Below, one piece after another: positions 28,187 through 36,830 of a stretch of 64,000 nucleotides of DNA; positions within the stretch are counted from its first letter, which is position 1, and every line of letters begins with the position of its first letter. This stretch comes from Phyllobacterium phragmitis (GTDB lineage Bacteria; Pseudomonadota; Alphaproteobacteria; Rhizobiales; Rhizobiaceae): NCBI RefSeq assembly GCF_002980495.1, contig NZ_PVBR01000004.1:248001-312000 (forward strand). Reading direction: 5' to 3'. Below the pieces are notes generated by a model that was not told the origin of the DNA, did not search any database, and saw only the letters and a program-made list of their open reading frames with translations. The position numbers were made by a program, and so were the translations under genes.

Positions 28187-29878
28187 ATGCCGACGATTCG
28201 CACGGAAATCGGGCCTTCAGAGGTAGCAGGAGCAAAGGAATTGGCGAAGGCCGGACAGGCAAAGCCCTTTGTGTTTTCTGACACGGTTGAGAAGGGCTTG
28301 CGACTTGTTGTCGAGGGGCACTCCGTCCGCTGGCAACTGAATTGGGGTAATAAAACAAAAAGCCTCGGCGGGCTCGACAAGCTCAAGAATGCGAAGGCTG
28401 CGAGGGAGACGGCGCGGAAGGTACGCGACCTGCTGCGCGACGGCGTGAACCCGAAAGCTTTCCTGACGGGGAAGGCAGTCGGTAAATCTGATGGTGAGGC
28501 GACGGCAGCAGCCGAGAAGGCGACGAAGGTCGCAGCTGGCGGATGGACGTGGGAAACGCTCGTAGCGGAGTACACGGACGGCTATCTCGCGAAGCCTCGA
28601 ATCGTGCGCGGGACGCTGCGCCCGCCATCGGAAGGAAGTGTCCGCACGGCGCGGGACGCGCTGTCGATTCCGGAAGCAGACGTGCTCAAGGAGAAGCTTC
28701 TGACGGAAATGGACATCCCTGACCTTGAGGGAGTTCGGGACGCTGCCGCGCTGCGGGGGAAAACTCCGTCGCGGGCGTTCGTGGCAAATGCCAAAGCCGC
28801 CTTGTCCTTCGCGAAGCGGAAGCACGCGGGCAAATCAGGTCTGCACGGCGTTACACGCTGGTGGATGGAAGTCCAGCCGCTGGACGAAACGGCAACCCAG
28901 CCACGTACCCGGATGCCGTCCCTACGGGACATCGGGCGGGTGCTGTATGTCGCCGAAAAGCACCGTGTGGCAGGCGGGCGGAAGGCAGCGCGGGAAACGT
29001 CGGAAGTGACCGTGTGCGCGATGTGGTGGCTGATCCTGACCGCCCAGCGGTCCAGCGCGGCCATGGCGGTAGAGCGGGCGAGAATCCTGCCGTGGCCGGA
29101 AGGTCCGGCAGGATGGAAAGTAGCAGCGTGGGAGGAAGCGCAGATGAAATCGAAGCGGTTCCACGCGCTGCCGATTCCGCCGCGCCTCGTCCTGCTGACG
29201 GAACGGGCGATTGCCGTCGCGCCCCGGGAATCGCAGTTTGTTTTCCCCCGGTTGGCGCAGAAGGCAGGGGATGCCGACAAGCCAATTTCGACCACGGCGA
29301 CACGGGACTACCTGACGCGGCTGCGTGGTGTACCGCCGAAATCGCCGAAGGGACGGAAACGGAAAGACGCGAAGCGGAAGGCGCAAGAACTCAAGGGGCG
29401 GCTGGTCAACCACCTGGAAGGGGTGCCGCATTTCAGCGCCCACGATCTGCGGCGGACTTTCGCGACGGTATGCAGCGATCGCAAGGTGAGGCCGGACGCG
29501 ATTTCCGCCGTGCTCGACCATGCGGGGCTGGAAACCGGGCAAAAAATGCTGCGGTCAGCCGACGTGACACGGCTAGCGTACGACTACAGTCAGCGGCTGG
29601 CGGTTAAAGCGGAAGCCGTGGAGGCATGGTGTACAGCGGTTTTCGAGGCCGTGGAAGCGGAGTGGGAAGCGAACCGGCCAGCACCACCCTTGTCATTTCG
29701 AGCGCCCCCGCCCCCGCTGGCGGCGGTGGTCGCCAAGGTCGAGGACGCGCGGCGCAAGGGGGCTTTTTCGCCGGAGGCGCCGTGGTATGTCCTCATGGAG
29801 CGCGTGCAGCAGGAAGAGCGTAAAGGACTGTCGCTGGCAGGGCTTTCCAGAAGCGAGGAAACAGAGGCCGAGGCGTAA
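28187..29878 (+). CDS. int: Large tyrosine-type site-specific integrase
   Basis: 563 aa, longer than most integrases. Catalytic elements in order: Arg I in WLILTAQRSSAA (about residue 286), the HxxR box AHDLRRTFAT (about 420), a DHAG box in place of the usual LGH (about 445), and Tyr in AYDYSQRL (about 467). An N-terminal DUF4102-like domain (VFSDTVEKGLRLVVEGH) suggests the arm-binding P4-type architecture. About 95 extra C-terminal residues follow the active-site Tyr, rich in Glu, Ala and Pro. Next to the left att site, it should catalyse insertion into and excision from tRNA-Arg. Confidence 0.93.
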   Translation: MPTIRTEIGPSEVAGAKELAKAGQAKPFVFSDTVEKGLRLVVEGHSVRWQLNWGNKTKSLGGLDKLKNAKAARETARKVRDLLRDGVNPKAFLTGKAVGKSDGEATAAAEKATKVAAGGWTWETLVAEYTDGYLAKPRIVRGTLRPPSEGSVRTARDALSIPEADVLKEKLLTEMDIPDLEGVRDAAALRGKTPSRAFVANAKAALSFAKRKHAGKSGLHGVTRWWMEVQPLDETATQPRTRMPSLRDIGRVLYVAEKHRVAGGRKAARETSEVTVCAMWWLILTAQRSSAAMAVERARILPWPEGPAGWKVAAWEEAQMKSKRFHALPIPPRLVLLTERAIAVAPRESQFVFPRLAQKAGDADKPISTTATRDYLTRLRGVPPKSPKGRKRKDAKRKAQELKGRLVNHLEGVPHFSAHDLRRTFATVCSDRKVRPDAISAVLDHAGLETGQKMLRSADVTRLAYDYSQRLAVKAEAVEAWCTAVFEAVEAEWEANRPAPPLSFRAPPPPLAAVVAKVEDARRKGAFSPEAPWYVLMERVQQEERKGLSLAGLSRSEETEAEA

Positions 29879-29887
29879 GAGGGACAT

Positions 29888-30064
29888 ATGGGCGGGCGGG
29901 CGGATCAAGCGTATGAGGAGGAACGCGAGCGGGCTTTCCGGAAGTGGAAAGCCTCGCTGACGTGGCGCGAGTACCTATCATGGCAATGGGAGCGCTGGCG
30001 ATACGTCGTCGCCGGGGCGGCGACGGCAGTGGGAGCATTCCTGCTGTGGCGGCTGCTGCCCTAG
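29888..30064 (+). CDS. 58-aa single-span membrane protein
   Basis: Begins MGGRADQAYEEERERAFRKW 9 bp after the integrase stop and ends in a predicted transmembrane segment (VVAGAATAVGAFLLWRLL). The hydrophilic half is strongly charged and Trp-rich. Same strand and close spacing suggest cotranscription with the integrase. Not recognised; it is short, so the call rests on the hydrophobic pattern and clean frame. Confidence 0.55.
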   Translation: MGGRADQAYEEERERAFRKWKASLTWREYLSWQWERWRYVVAGAATAVGAFLLWRLLP

Positions 30065-30101
30065 TCCCCGATAGGTGACCGTGACCCTACCGCGATCTCC
30101 A

Positions 30102-30710
30102 TCAAATCTCTTTCAGATTTGAGTTCCCATAACTCGACCTGGAAGCGGGAGAAAGCTGCGCCCCAAGACTGACAGTATCGGCCCTGAGACGGACAAGGCT
30201 AAAAAGAGTTGCTGCGATTGATAGCAACATCAACGACATGATCGCCAAGAGCCCGGTTGAGAACGCCATTCCAAATTCCCAAATCGGATCACGATTACCC
30301 TTGTCATAAAGAAACGCACCAAACATAGATGCGGCTCCATACCAGAGTGCAGAAAATATTACTAACCCTATGATCGTCAAAGCTATGCTTTTCTTTGTTG
30401 GAAATGAGGAAACATGTATTCCTCTATGATCTTCAAGGGCCAATATGAGGTTGTCTTTCCCTTTCCATGGCATCGAAGCGTATCGGAATTTTCTTGTGTA
30501 GAAGGTGACCATGCTTCCGAGCTGTATTTTGGTTGACATATCCGACTCAAGCACTGCATTATTTATTCTGATAAATGACCCGTCATCCTTCTTCACCAGA
30601 AGGAACGAATATTTAGAGCAGGAGTCGCGCTCTAATTGCTTGCCTGCAATGGTAGGCCCTATCTCTTCTACAACGCCAGATACCGTAGTTATTTCAGGAT
30701 TTAAGTTCAT
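30102..30710 (-). CDS. Hypothetical membrane protein, AT-richer than its neighbours
   Basis: 202 aa. About 100 soluble N-terminal residues (SGVVEEIGPTIAGKQLERDS...) resemble a small beta domain, followed by two transmembrane helices (IALTIIGLVIFSALWYGAAS and GLLAIMSLMLLSIAATLFSL). Codon use is visibly less GC-rich than the adjacent mob genes, a sign of separate acquisition. No family recognised; the position at the edge of the element, convergent with the integrase, is typical of cargo. Confidence 0.75.
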   Translation of the reverse strand: MNLNPEITTVSGVVEEIGPTIAGKQLERDSCSKYSFLLVKKDDGSFIRINNAVLESDMSTKIQLGSMVTFYTRKFRYASMPWKGKDNLILALEDHRGIHVSSFPTKKSIALTIIGLVIFSALWYGAASMFGAFLYDKGNRDPIWEFGMAFSTGLLAIMSLMLLSIAATLFSLVRLRADTVSLGAQLSPASRSSYGNSNLKEI

Positions 30711-30755
30711 TGCCCAAGCCCCAGTTTACCCGCCGCGAAATATACAGCGCATTCC

Positions 30756-31238
30756 TTAAGCTTTCTTCAAACTCCTCATGCCTTTTCCAGCGATTCGGAA
30801 TTCTTCGGCCAGGGCAGATGGTAGGCGCACGTCCGGCCCGACCTTGGCCTGCTTGCTGACGCGGGCGATGACCTCGCGGCCGCTGCGACGCCAGTCGCGG
30901 AGAGCCGCGTGGCGGTTACGGGAGACCTCGTGAAGAAGGCGCTGCCAGTCGTGCCCCTCGGTCGCGTAGGCCTCGAAGAAGGATTGTAGGGCGTGGTCCT
31001 CGGCGATCCGGACATCCTGCCCTAGCCATGCGCACCACGGCAGGCCGGGGCGGCGGATCTGTCGGAAAGCCTTACCGTCGCAGCGGCCGCGCGCCTCGGC
31101 CGCGTCGGACGCGACCCAGCACCCCAAAGCAGCGTCGTAGCGGCTGTACTCCGGGTACGTTCGGCCTGCCGCCCTGGCCGCGACGTAGCGGCGCAAGGCG
31201 TGGGCCTCGTCGGCATTTTCGTGACGTGACGAAATCAT
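30756..31238 (-). CDS. Hypothetical protein downstream of the relaxase
   Basis: 160 aa, charged, Arg- and Ala-rich, no membrane segment. Its start overlaps the relaxase stop by four bases, so it is the last gene of a five-gene mobilization operon. No recognised family; a role as a mobilization accessory is only positional inference. Confidence 0.75.
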   Translation of the reverse strand: MISSRHENADEAHALRRYVAARAAGRTYPEYSRYDAALGCWVASDAAEARGRCDGKAFRQIRRPGLPWCAWLGQDVRIAEDHALQSFFEAYATEGHDWQRLLHEVSRNRHAALRDWRRSGREVIARVSKQAKVGPDVRLPSALAEEFRIAGKGMRSLKKA

Positions 31239-33103
31239 TCAGGCCTCGGTGCTGATGACGCCTCCGGCTCCGGCACTTCGAAGACGAGCGGGGGCCGAAC
31301 GGCGCGGTCACGGTTCTTCTCGTCCTCGTCCTCGCGGGCCTCGCGGCCGTACTCACGAAAATGGTCGAGGGCGGCGAGGATTTCCGCCTGAGGCTTGCCG
31401 ACCAGCTTGCCGCGCTGCTCGTCGTCCAGGTGAAGGGTGACGAAATCGGCAAGCTGTTCATCGTTCGTCTGGAGCCGGGTGAGCGCTTCGCGGTCGCCGG
31501 CAGCCGCCTCCAACAGGAGGCTCGCGATGGCCTTGCGGCGCTTGATCTCGTCCATCTCCTCGTCTTCGTCCCGCGCTCGGGCGCGGTCAGCCTCGAACTT
31601 CCTACGCACCTCCTCGGAAGGCTGATAGAGTTCGCCCGTGCTCTGGTCATAGACCTGCACACCCTGACGTTGGGCCTCCAGCCAGCACGAATCTTTGAAT
31701 GCCCTGTCGCCGAAAACTTCAACCTCGCTGCCCCATTCCGCTGCGGCCTTTTCCACTAGCGCCCTGACTGCTGCGTCGGACGCGGACGGGCCATGAACAC
31801 GGATCTCGTCGCCGAGATCCTGGAGTCGGCAGGAGCCGATCGTCACCCACACGCCGTCAGGGGCCTCGGTGACCTGGTGGTATCCGCGCGACCGCCACCG
31901 ATCGGCAAGGGACTCGACCTGGGCGGCGGGGACGGCAGGAACCTCGTTGCGTCTGCGGCGCTGGCGCATGCCGGAACCCCGGCGCTGAAGGCTCTTGAGC
32001 TCTTCAAGGCGCTCGATGTCGTCCGCGTAGTCCGCGTCGAAAATCGCCTTCGCGACCTCATCGGCGTAGCCGTACTTGCCGTAGGTCCGGATGCGGCGGC
32101 CCTCGACCTCCACCCAACCGCCGTCGCGGGTCTGGATTCTGGCGATATGAGGCCGGGCAACGTCGATCATGTAGAGCTTGTCTGCGTCGATGCCGCGAGC
32201 ATCGGGGAAGCGATCGGCTAGCAGACCGCGCTTGAAGTCTTGGCGGTGCTTCCGTCGGATGCCCTTGCTGGCCTGGAATTTCGGGTTCGTTTTCATTAGT
32301 TCCTCCTCGATGTTCTGCAACTCGTTCTCTGCGATCCTCGCCGCGCGCATGCTTGAAACAAGCTGCGTCCTGCGGTCGTGGTGCTTGCGTTTCGTGACGG
32401 CGCGCTTGCGCCCCTCCCCGATGTCCGGCTCCGCAACGCGGTCAATGCCGAGGTCCGCCCAGCTCTTATGCGTCACCCGGCGGGTGGAGCCGGCGCGCTC
32501 AAGAAAGGCGTTGGCGATGCCAGCGATGCGCTCGCGTTCGGCTTTCAGGGCATCGCCGCGCTTGCCGCCTCCGTGGCGGCCTCCGGACTCGAAAATCCGG
32601 GTGAGGGAATCGTTCTTCACGGCCGCGAATCCGTGGGGCCGCGATGCGTCCAGCGCGCGCGTGGTGAGCATGCCGTGGATGTGCGGATTCAAGTTTCGGT
32701 CGGCTGCGGTCGGGGCGTGGATGGCGATGTCCACGACTGCCCCAGCCTCGACGTAGCGACGGCAGATTTCCTCGGCGAAGGCCTGCCATTCCGATTCCGG
32801 GATGTCTCTCGGGATGCTGATTTCCACCTCCCTGCCGACGACACCATTGGCGCGCTCGACGGCCTCGCACGCGTTCCATAGGGCCTCACGGTCGCGGGTC
32901 CAGTCGGGCGCGTCGGCGGGAGCCAAGATGAAGGCGGCAACGCAATGCTTGCGGGTGTAGTCGAAAGTCTCGCCGATGCGCTCGTCGGTGAGACATGAGG
33001 CGCTACGGTAGGCAGCGGCGGCGACGGACGAGCGGCCCTTGCTCCGCTGGAAGACTTTCGCGGTCATGTGGTAGAGGGCGAATCCGTCCGGCAGGGAGGT
33101 CAT
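31235..33103 (-). CDS. mobA: MobQ-type relaxase (MobA/MobL family)
   Basis: 622 aa DNA-nicking transesterase for conjugative mobilization. The N-terminal MobA/MobL domain shows FALYHMTAKVFQRSKGRS, the AAYRSA motif and the metal-binding NPHIHGMLTTR histidine box near residue 139. From about 400 an LPD7-like domain (SRGYHQVTEAPDGVWVTIGS through VEVFGDRAF) is followed by a charged C-terminus. Start overlaps the previous small gene. A candidate oriT lies upstream of the operon at 34029-34066. Confidence 0.92.
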   Translation of the reverse strand: MTSLPDGFALYHMTAKVFQRSKGRSSVAAAAYRSASCLTDERIGETFDYTRKHCVAAFILAPADAPDWTRDREALWNACEAVERANGVVGREVEISIPRDIPESEWQAFAEEICRRYVEAGAVVDIAIHAPTAADRNLNPHIHGMLTTRALDASRPHGFAAVKNDSLTRIFESGGRHGGGKRGDALKAERERIAGIANAFLERAGSTRRVTHKSWADLGIDRVAEPDIGEGRKRAVTKRKHHDRRTQLVSSMRAARIAENELQNIEEELMKTNPKFQASKGIRRKHRQDFKRGLLADRFPDARGIDADKLYMIDVARPHIARIQTRDGGWVEVEGRRIRTYGKYGYADEVAKAIFDADYADDIERLEELKSLQRRGSGMRQRRRRNEVPAVPAAQVESLADRWRSRGYHQVTEAPDGVWVTIGSCRLQDLGDEIRVHGPSASDAAVRALVEKAAAEWGSEVEVFGDRAFKDSCWLEAQRQGVQVYDQSTGELYQPSEEVRRKFEADRARARDEDEEMDEIKRRKAIASLLLEAAAGDREALTRLQTNDEQLADFVTLHLDDEQRGKLVGKPQAEILAALDHFREYGREAREDEDEKNRDRAVRPPLVFEVPEPEASSAPRPE

Positions 33104-33327
33104 GGCAGATGCCTCCGACGCATGGCTGCGCGGTATGAAGCGTAGTAAGCGGCTGCATGGGCACGAAAGCCTCGGCGGGCGCTTCGCCCGGTGACGCTCC
33201 GGGCCATCTCGTAAATCTGGATCGGGGGAACACCGATGTCGGACAAGGCGCGTTCATAATCGACGAAAGCGCCCCAGCCGTCGCGGAACTGCGGGCTGTC
33301 GGGGCCAAAGGTGACAACGGGAGGCAT
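33100..33327 (-). CDS. 75-aa hypothetical protein in the mobilization operon
   Basis: Begins MPPVVTFGPDSPQFRDGWGA, starting one base after the preceding stop codon (TGACATG), and ends overlapping the relaxase start. The C-terminus is Arg-rich (YYASYRAAMRRRHLP), compatible with nucleic-acid contact. No family recognised. Confidence 0.7.
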   Translation of the reverse strand: MPPVVTFGPDSPQFRDGWGAFVDYERALSDIGVPPIQIYEMARSVTGRSARRGFRAHAAAYYASYRAAMRRRHLP

Positions 33328-33328
33328 G

Positions 33329-33739
33329 TCAGTGACGAGCCTCCGCGCCCGCGTGCTTGACCCACAAGGGGCCGTCCTCCTCGTCGGCGAAGAAGGGCTC
33401 GAAATCGTCCGTGGCGAATTCGAAATCGGCGCCGCCGGAGAAGCTGAAAACAAGCTGCACGTGGCGCAAGAAGCGCTCATGGGGCATGTGCCAGAAGCCG
33501 CCGTTGTGTGGCGTCGAAACCTGGTCCATGTCCATGCGCAGATGGTGGCGGAAAAAGAGCGCGCCTTCCCAGCCTGACGGGTCGCGGGTGACTGCTAGGC
33601 GTCCGGTCAGCCTCTCGCCTTCGTGCTCGGTGACGACAGGCACGACGTATTTGTATTCGTCGCAAGGGAGGCATTCCGGCTCAGGCGGCAACGAAAGCTC
33701 GCCCCCGAAATTTTCGTAGGTGAAGTCCTCAGCGTTCAT
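33329..33739 (-). CDS. Acidic hypothetical protein in the mobilization operon
   Basis: 136 aa from the ATG at 33739, which has GGAGG at ideal distance; a GTG at 33757 overlaps the previous stop and is an alternative. Asp/Glu-rich and soluble, with an EPECLPCDEYKY cluster and an ADFEFATDDFEPFFADEEDG tail. Function unknown. Second gene of the operon. Confidence 0.72.
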   Translation of the reverse strand: MNAEDFTYENFGGELSLPPEPECLPCDEYKYVVPVVTEHEGERLTGRLAVTRDPSGWEGALFFRHHLRMDMDQVSTPHNGGFWHMPHERFLRHVQLVFSFSGGADFEFATDDFEPFFADEEDGPLWVKHAGAEARH

Positions 33740-33753
33740 GGTCATTTCCTCCG

Positions 33754-33990
33754 TCACAGCAGCACCGCGTCGTCCGTGATCTCGTAACCTGCGGCCTCCA
33801 GCGCGCAGCGGAGTCCGTTACGCTGTGCATGGGTGCCGACGATCACGGGGTCGCCGTCGTCATCCCTGAAGTCCAGGAACCCGGCCTGTCGCGCGTAATG
33901 TCGAAGCTGCGCGCGGCTGAGACCGCCTGCCTCGACGGACAGGATCTCGGCGCCGGGGTGGCTGCGCCACATGAGCCAGACTTGATTCAT
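33754..33990 (-). CDS. 78-aa hypothetical protein, first gene of the mobilization operon
   Basis: MNQVWLMWRSHPGAEILSVE with an AGGAGGAGTG site directly upstream. Soluble, no recognised domain. The oriT-containing gap lies just upstream, so this gene leads the leftward operon that ends with the relaxase. Confidence 0.7.
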   Translation of the reverse strand: MNQVWLMWRSHPGAEILSVEAGGLSRAQLRHYARQAGFLDFRDDDGDPVIVGTHAQRNGLRCALEAAGYEITDDAVLL

Positions 33991-34028
33991 CACTCCTCCT
34001 CCTGCCGCCCAGGCTCCCGCCCCTGTGG

Positions 34029-34066
34029 GGCGCGCTGCAAACGTCAGTTTGCTTATGCGCGCCCTT
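34029..34066 (+). other. oriT: Candidate origin of transfer (oriT), MobQ type
   Basis: A 6-bp stem GCAAAC/GTTTGC (34037-34042, 34047-34052) nested inside GGCGCGC/GCGCGCC arms is followed by TTATGCGCGCCCTT. MobQ origins of the RSF1010/R1162 kind have a hairpin followed by a core ending GTGCGCCCT with nicking before CCCT; by analogy the nick would fall between 34061 and 34062. It sits in the 290-bp gap between the divergent mob operon and the traD-like gene. Inferred from pattern only. Confidence 0.6.
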
Positions 34067-34280
34067 CATGCCAGGGAGGCATGCCTGCGGCTTCACACGA
34101 TGTTTGTGTGACGGCTTGACTATAGCAAGGCCCCGCCAAACGATTGTTTTGACGTCGCTATTTGAAGGTGAAGTTTCGGGCCGAAAATGCTCGCGGCTTC
34201 AACTTTTTTGGGGATGCGGATTCGGCAAGAAAGGCGGTTTGCACGTGCGCCGCCGGCGGATTCGAGGAGGAGGATTCAGA

Positions 34281-34604
34281 ATGCTCGACCTGGGAAAACT
34301 GAGGGCTCGGGAGAGGGGGCTGCTCCAGCGCAAGGCGAAGCTGGAGTCGGACCTAGCGAAGCTGCGGGCACGTGAAAAGAACGCCGCTCGGCGCGACGAC
34401 ACGAGGCGAAAAATCGTCTTGGGCGGGGCGCTGCTTGCGGCGATGGAATCCGGTGCGGCGCCGTCTGGAATCGGACGGATGCTGGTGGCGCGTTTCGTCA
34501 CTGACCGGGACAAAAAATTGTTCGAGGGGTCACCGCTGGCCGTCACTGGAGCGAGCACGGAATCGGTGCCGCCGGATGCGCCAGATACAGATGCGAGGGA
34601 GTGA
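34281..34604 (+). CDS. TraD/MobC-like relaxosome accessory protein
   Basis: 107 aa from an ATG preceded by GAGGAGGAGGA. The N-terminal basic coiled-coil-like region (LGKLRARERGLLQRKAKLES) is followed by RRDDTRRKIVLGGALLAAMES, the pattern of the small TraD/mobilization proteins found beside MobQ relaxases in rhizobial plasmids. Likely binds near oriT. Followed 6 bp later by the DotA/TraY gene. Confidence 0.7.
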   Translation: MLDLGKLRARERGLLQRKAKLESDLAKLRAREKNAARRDDTRRKIVLGGALLAAMESGAAPSGIGRMLVARFVTDRDKKLFEGSPLAVTGASTESVPPDAPDTDARE

Positions 34605-34610
34605 GAAATC

Positions 34611-36677
34611 ATGCCCCTCGATCTCCTCGCAACGCCATCGGAGCACAACATTCTCTGGGCTTGGCTCAATGCCCTACTGCCCTCGGATGCGTCGAGTCCG
34701 TGGGGCTTCGCCATGGCGGTTTTCTCCTCCACGCTGACGTTTGCGGGAGCCCTGTTTTTGGGCTTCCACCTCATCACAGCGATTGTTTCCTCGGCTTCCT
34801 CGGGCAAGGTCCTGGGCGACAAGTACCACCAGATTTATGCGCCGCTGCGGCTCGTGATCGGCTTCGGTCTCCTCGTCCCGATCGCGATGAGTTTTTCCAG
34901 TGCGCACTACCTGCTGCGCGACGTTGTCGGCCGTGCCGCGATCAATCTGGCTGACGCAAATTGGGCTGCGTTCGTCGATTATGCGGCGGGCAAGGAAGTA
35001 AAAATTGCGCCGCTGTCGCCGGGCGGTTCAACGCTCGTCCTAGACATCCTGGAATCGGAAATCTGCGCAGCCGTGCACAGCCGGATGGCGGAGCCGTGGG
35101 GGCTGCCGACGACGCGGGTCCCGCCCGCCTCCGGACAGCGGAAGGGCGATACTCTGGGCTGGTGGAATCCGGTCACGGTGAACGAGCGCACGGAGTGGAA
35201 CTATGGGGCGGATTGCGGCCGCATCGCCCTGCCCGTGATTCCCGATAAGCTTGGCTTCACGGCCGACCGGGAAGCGGCGGTTGCGAAGATCGTAGCGACC
35301 GTGCGCGCGGGCGCCCAGCAATTCGGGGAGGTCTTCCGCGTCCACGACGAACCACTGTCAGCTGAACAGGCGCTGACCGCGATCCGCGCTGGCAGACTAC
35401 CCCAGCTCTCGGAAGCAGTCAGACAGATCGGGCGGCAGTACGACCAAGCTATTGCCGCAGCCACGGCCAAGGAAATGTCGCTGGACAAGGACGCTGCCGC
35501 GAGGCGGCAGCGTCTCGTGGATGCGGCTCGTCAGCAAGGGGTGGCGACGGCAGGCATGTGGTGGGCGCACATCTCACAGCGATCGCGAGCGGTATCGGCA
35601 CTCACCGGGGCGAGGCATGAGCGCACGGCCATCCGGCTTGGCAAAGACGGCAGCGCGGGTAAGAAAAATATCGAGGCCGCGCTGGCGACGGTGAGGAACC
35701 TTGTCGCAGGCGAGGAGGCCGAAATTCAACTCAGCGCTAACGATTTCGCGGCTGGGGGTGACGAGGCTGCGGGCATCTTCACACGGCTGCTCTCCCCGGT
35801 CTTTCGCGACCTGGGCGAATGGACGCTCACCTCCGGCGATCCCAACGCCTCTACGGTCCAGAAGATGCTCAAAAGCGATCCGATCGGCGACCAGATATCC
35901 AGCGGCCATTTCTTCATGGGGATCGCGGAAGCAGGCATCCTCGCCGCCCTTGCCCCCATCGCCCTCGCCTCGTCCGCGCCCGGCATGGTGACCGGGGCGT
36001 GGGGAGCGGTTTTCTGGGCAATGGGATGGTCGGCACCCATCCTCGGGACGCTCTGGATAATCGGGGCAGTTCGCGCATACGTACTGCCGATTTTGCCGTT
36101 CGTTTATGTGTGGGTTTTCATGAGCCTGTGGCTGCTCGCGGTGCTAGAAGCGGCCATTTCCCTGATCGTATGGGCCTTCGGCTTCATCCGGATGGACGGC
36201 GAGGACTTGCTTGCCCAGCAGTCGAAAATGGGCGGGATGCTGCTCTTTCAGGTTTTTCTGATGCCTGTTCTCGGCCTGCTCGCTTTTGAAGCCGCGTTCA
36301 TCCTGCTCCCGCTCATCGTGGGAGGACTAGAGGTCATGTGGGCGACAGCATTCTTCGGGCAGACGGGCGGACAACTCATCGGTCCCTCTGCGCTGCTCGT
36401 CGGGTACGTCCTGATAACGTTCCTGACGCTCTACCTCGTCATGCATGTCCTCGGGCAAATTTTCCACATTCCCGACCGGGTAATGGCATGGTTCGGGGCG
36501 CCCTCCCACGGATTCAGCGACAAGTCGTTGTTCGTGGCGACAGCCGGTGGGCTGGCTGCCGTTCTAGGCCGGGGCATGCCAGGACTTCCTAGCATACCGA
36601 AGGCGGACCCCAAAGATGACGGGTCCGGAGGCAAGGGGAAGCCTGCAATCGGCGGTATCACCGACCGCAAGAAATGA
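34611..36677 (+). CDS. DotA/TraY-family type IV secretion membrane protein
   Basis: 688 aa polytopic membrane protein. The family signature SSGKVLGDKYHQIYAPLRLV followed by IGFGLLVPIAMSFSSAHYLL occupies residues ~64-104. A periplasmic stretch of roughly 330 residues follows, then four to six helices from about 440 (GIAEAGILAALAPIALAS through LLVGYVLITFLTLYLVMHVL) and a soluble tail. DotA/TraY proteins are inner-membrane parts of IncI-type and Dot/Icm secretion systems. No other Dot/Tra component is in the element. Cotranscribed with the traD-like gene and closed by a terminator. Confidence 0.82.
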   Translation: MPLDLLATPSEHNILWAWLNALLPSDASSPWGFAMAVFSSTLTFAGALFLGFHLITAIVSSASSGKVLGDKYHQIYAPLRLVIGFGLLVPIAMSFSSAHYLLRDVVGRAAINLADANWAAFVDYAAGKEVKIAPLSPGGSTLVLDILESEICAAVHSRMAEPWGLPTTRVPPASGQRKGDTLGWWNPVTVNERTEWNYGADCGRIALPVIPDKLGFTADREAAVAKIVATVRAGAQQFGEVFRVHDEPLSAEQALTAIRAGRLPQLSEAVRQIGRQYDQAIAAATAKEMSLDKDAAARRQRLVDAARQQGVATAGMWWAHISQRSRAVSALTGARHERTAIRLGKDGSAGKKNIEAALATVRNLVAGEEAEIQLSANDFAAGGDEAAGIFTRLLSPVFRDLGEWTLTSGDPNASTVQKMLKSDPIGDQISSGHFFMGIAEAGILAALAPIALASSAPGMVTGAWGAVFWAMGWSAPILGTLWIIGAVRAYVLPILPFVYVWVFMSLWLLAVLEAAISLIVWAFGFIRMDGEDLLAQQSKMGGMLLFQVFLMPVLGLLAFEAAFILLPLIVGGLEVMWATAFFGQTGGQLIGPSALLVGYVLITFLTLYLVMHVLGQIFHIPDRVMAWFGAPSHGFSDKSLFVATAGGLAAVLGRGMPGLPSIPKADPKDDGSGGKGKPAIGGITDRKK

Positions 36678-36679
36678 AG

Positions 36680-36704
36680 AAGGCCCCCGCAAGGGGCCTT
36701 GTTT
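36680..36704 (+). terminator. Terminator after the DotA/TraY gene
   Basis: AAGGCCCC at 36680-36687 pairs with GGGGCCTT at 36693-36700 across a 5-nt loop, followed by GTTTG. It begins three bases after the stop codon. Confidence 0.8.
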
Positions 36705-36725
36705 GTCACTGGCTGGATTCGGAAG

Positions 36726-36830
36726 TCAGAAGCCGCCGATGTAGCGGATACCGACGTAGGCGAGCGCGCCGGCCCAGCCGACGACATTCAGAAGCCCGCA
36801 GATCAGGGCGGCAGTAGCGAAACCGTTCAT
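36726..36830 (-). CDS. 34-aa hydrophobic micropeptide
   Basis: MNGFATAALICGLLNVVGWA followed by GALAYVGIRYIGGF: one transmembrane segment with small-residue (Gly/Ala) packing. A strong GAGGAGG site lies seven bases upstream of the ATG. It is antisense-oriented relative to the DotA/TraY gene just past its terminator. Comparable tiny membrane peptides are easily missed by gene callers; function unknown. Confidence 0.55.
   Translation of the reverse strand: MNGFATAALICGLLNVVGWAGALAYVGIRYIGGF

Noticed and set aside
34369-34384. CACGTGAAAA in the traD-like gene considered as parS
   Set aside because: Only the right half of the palindrome matches; the left half differs at several positions.
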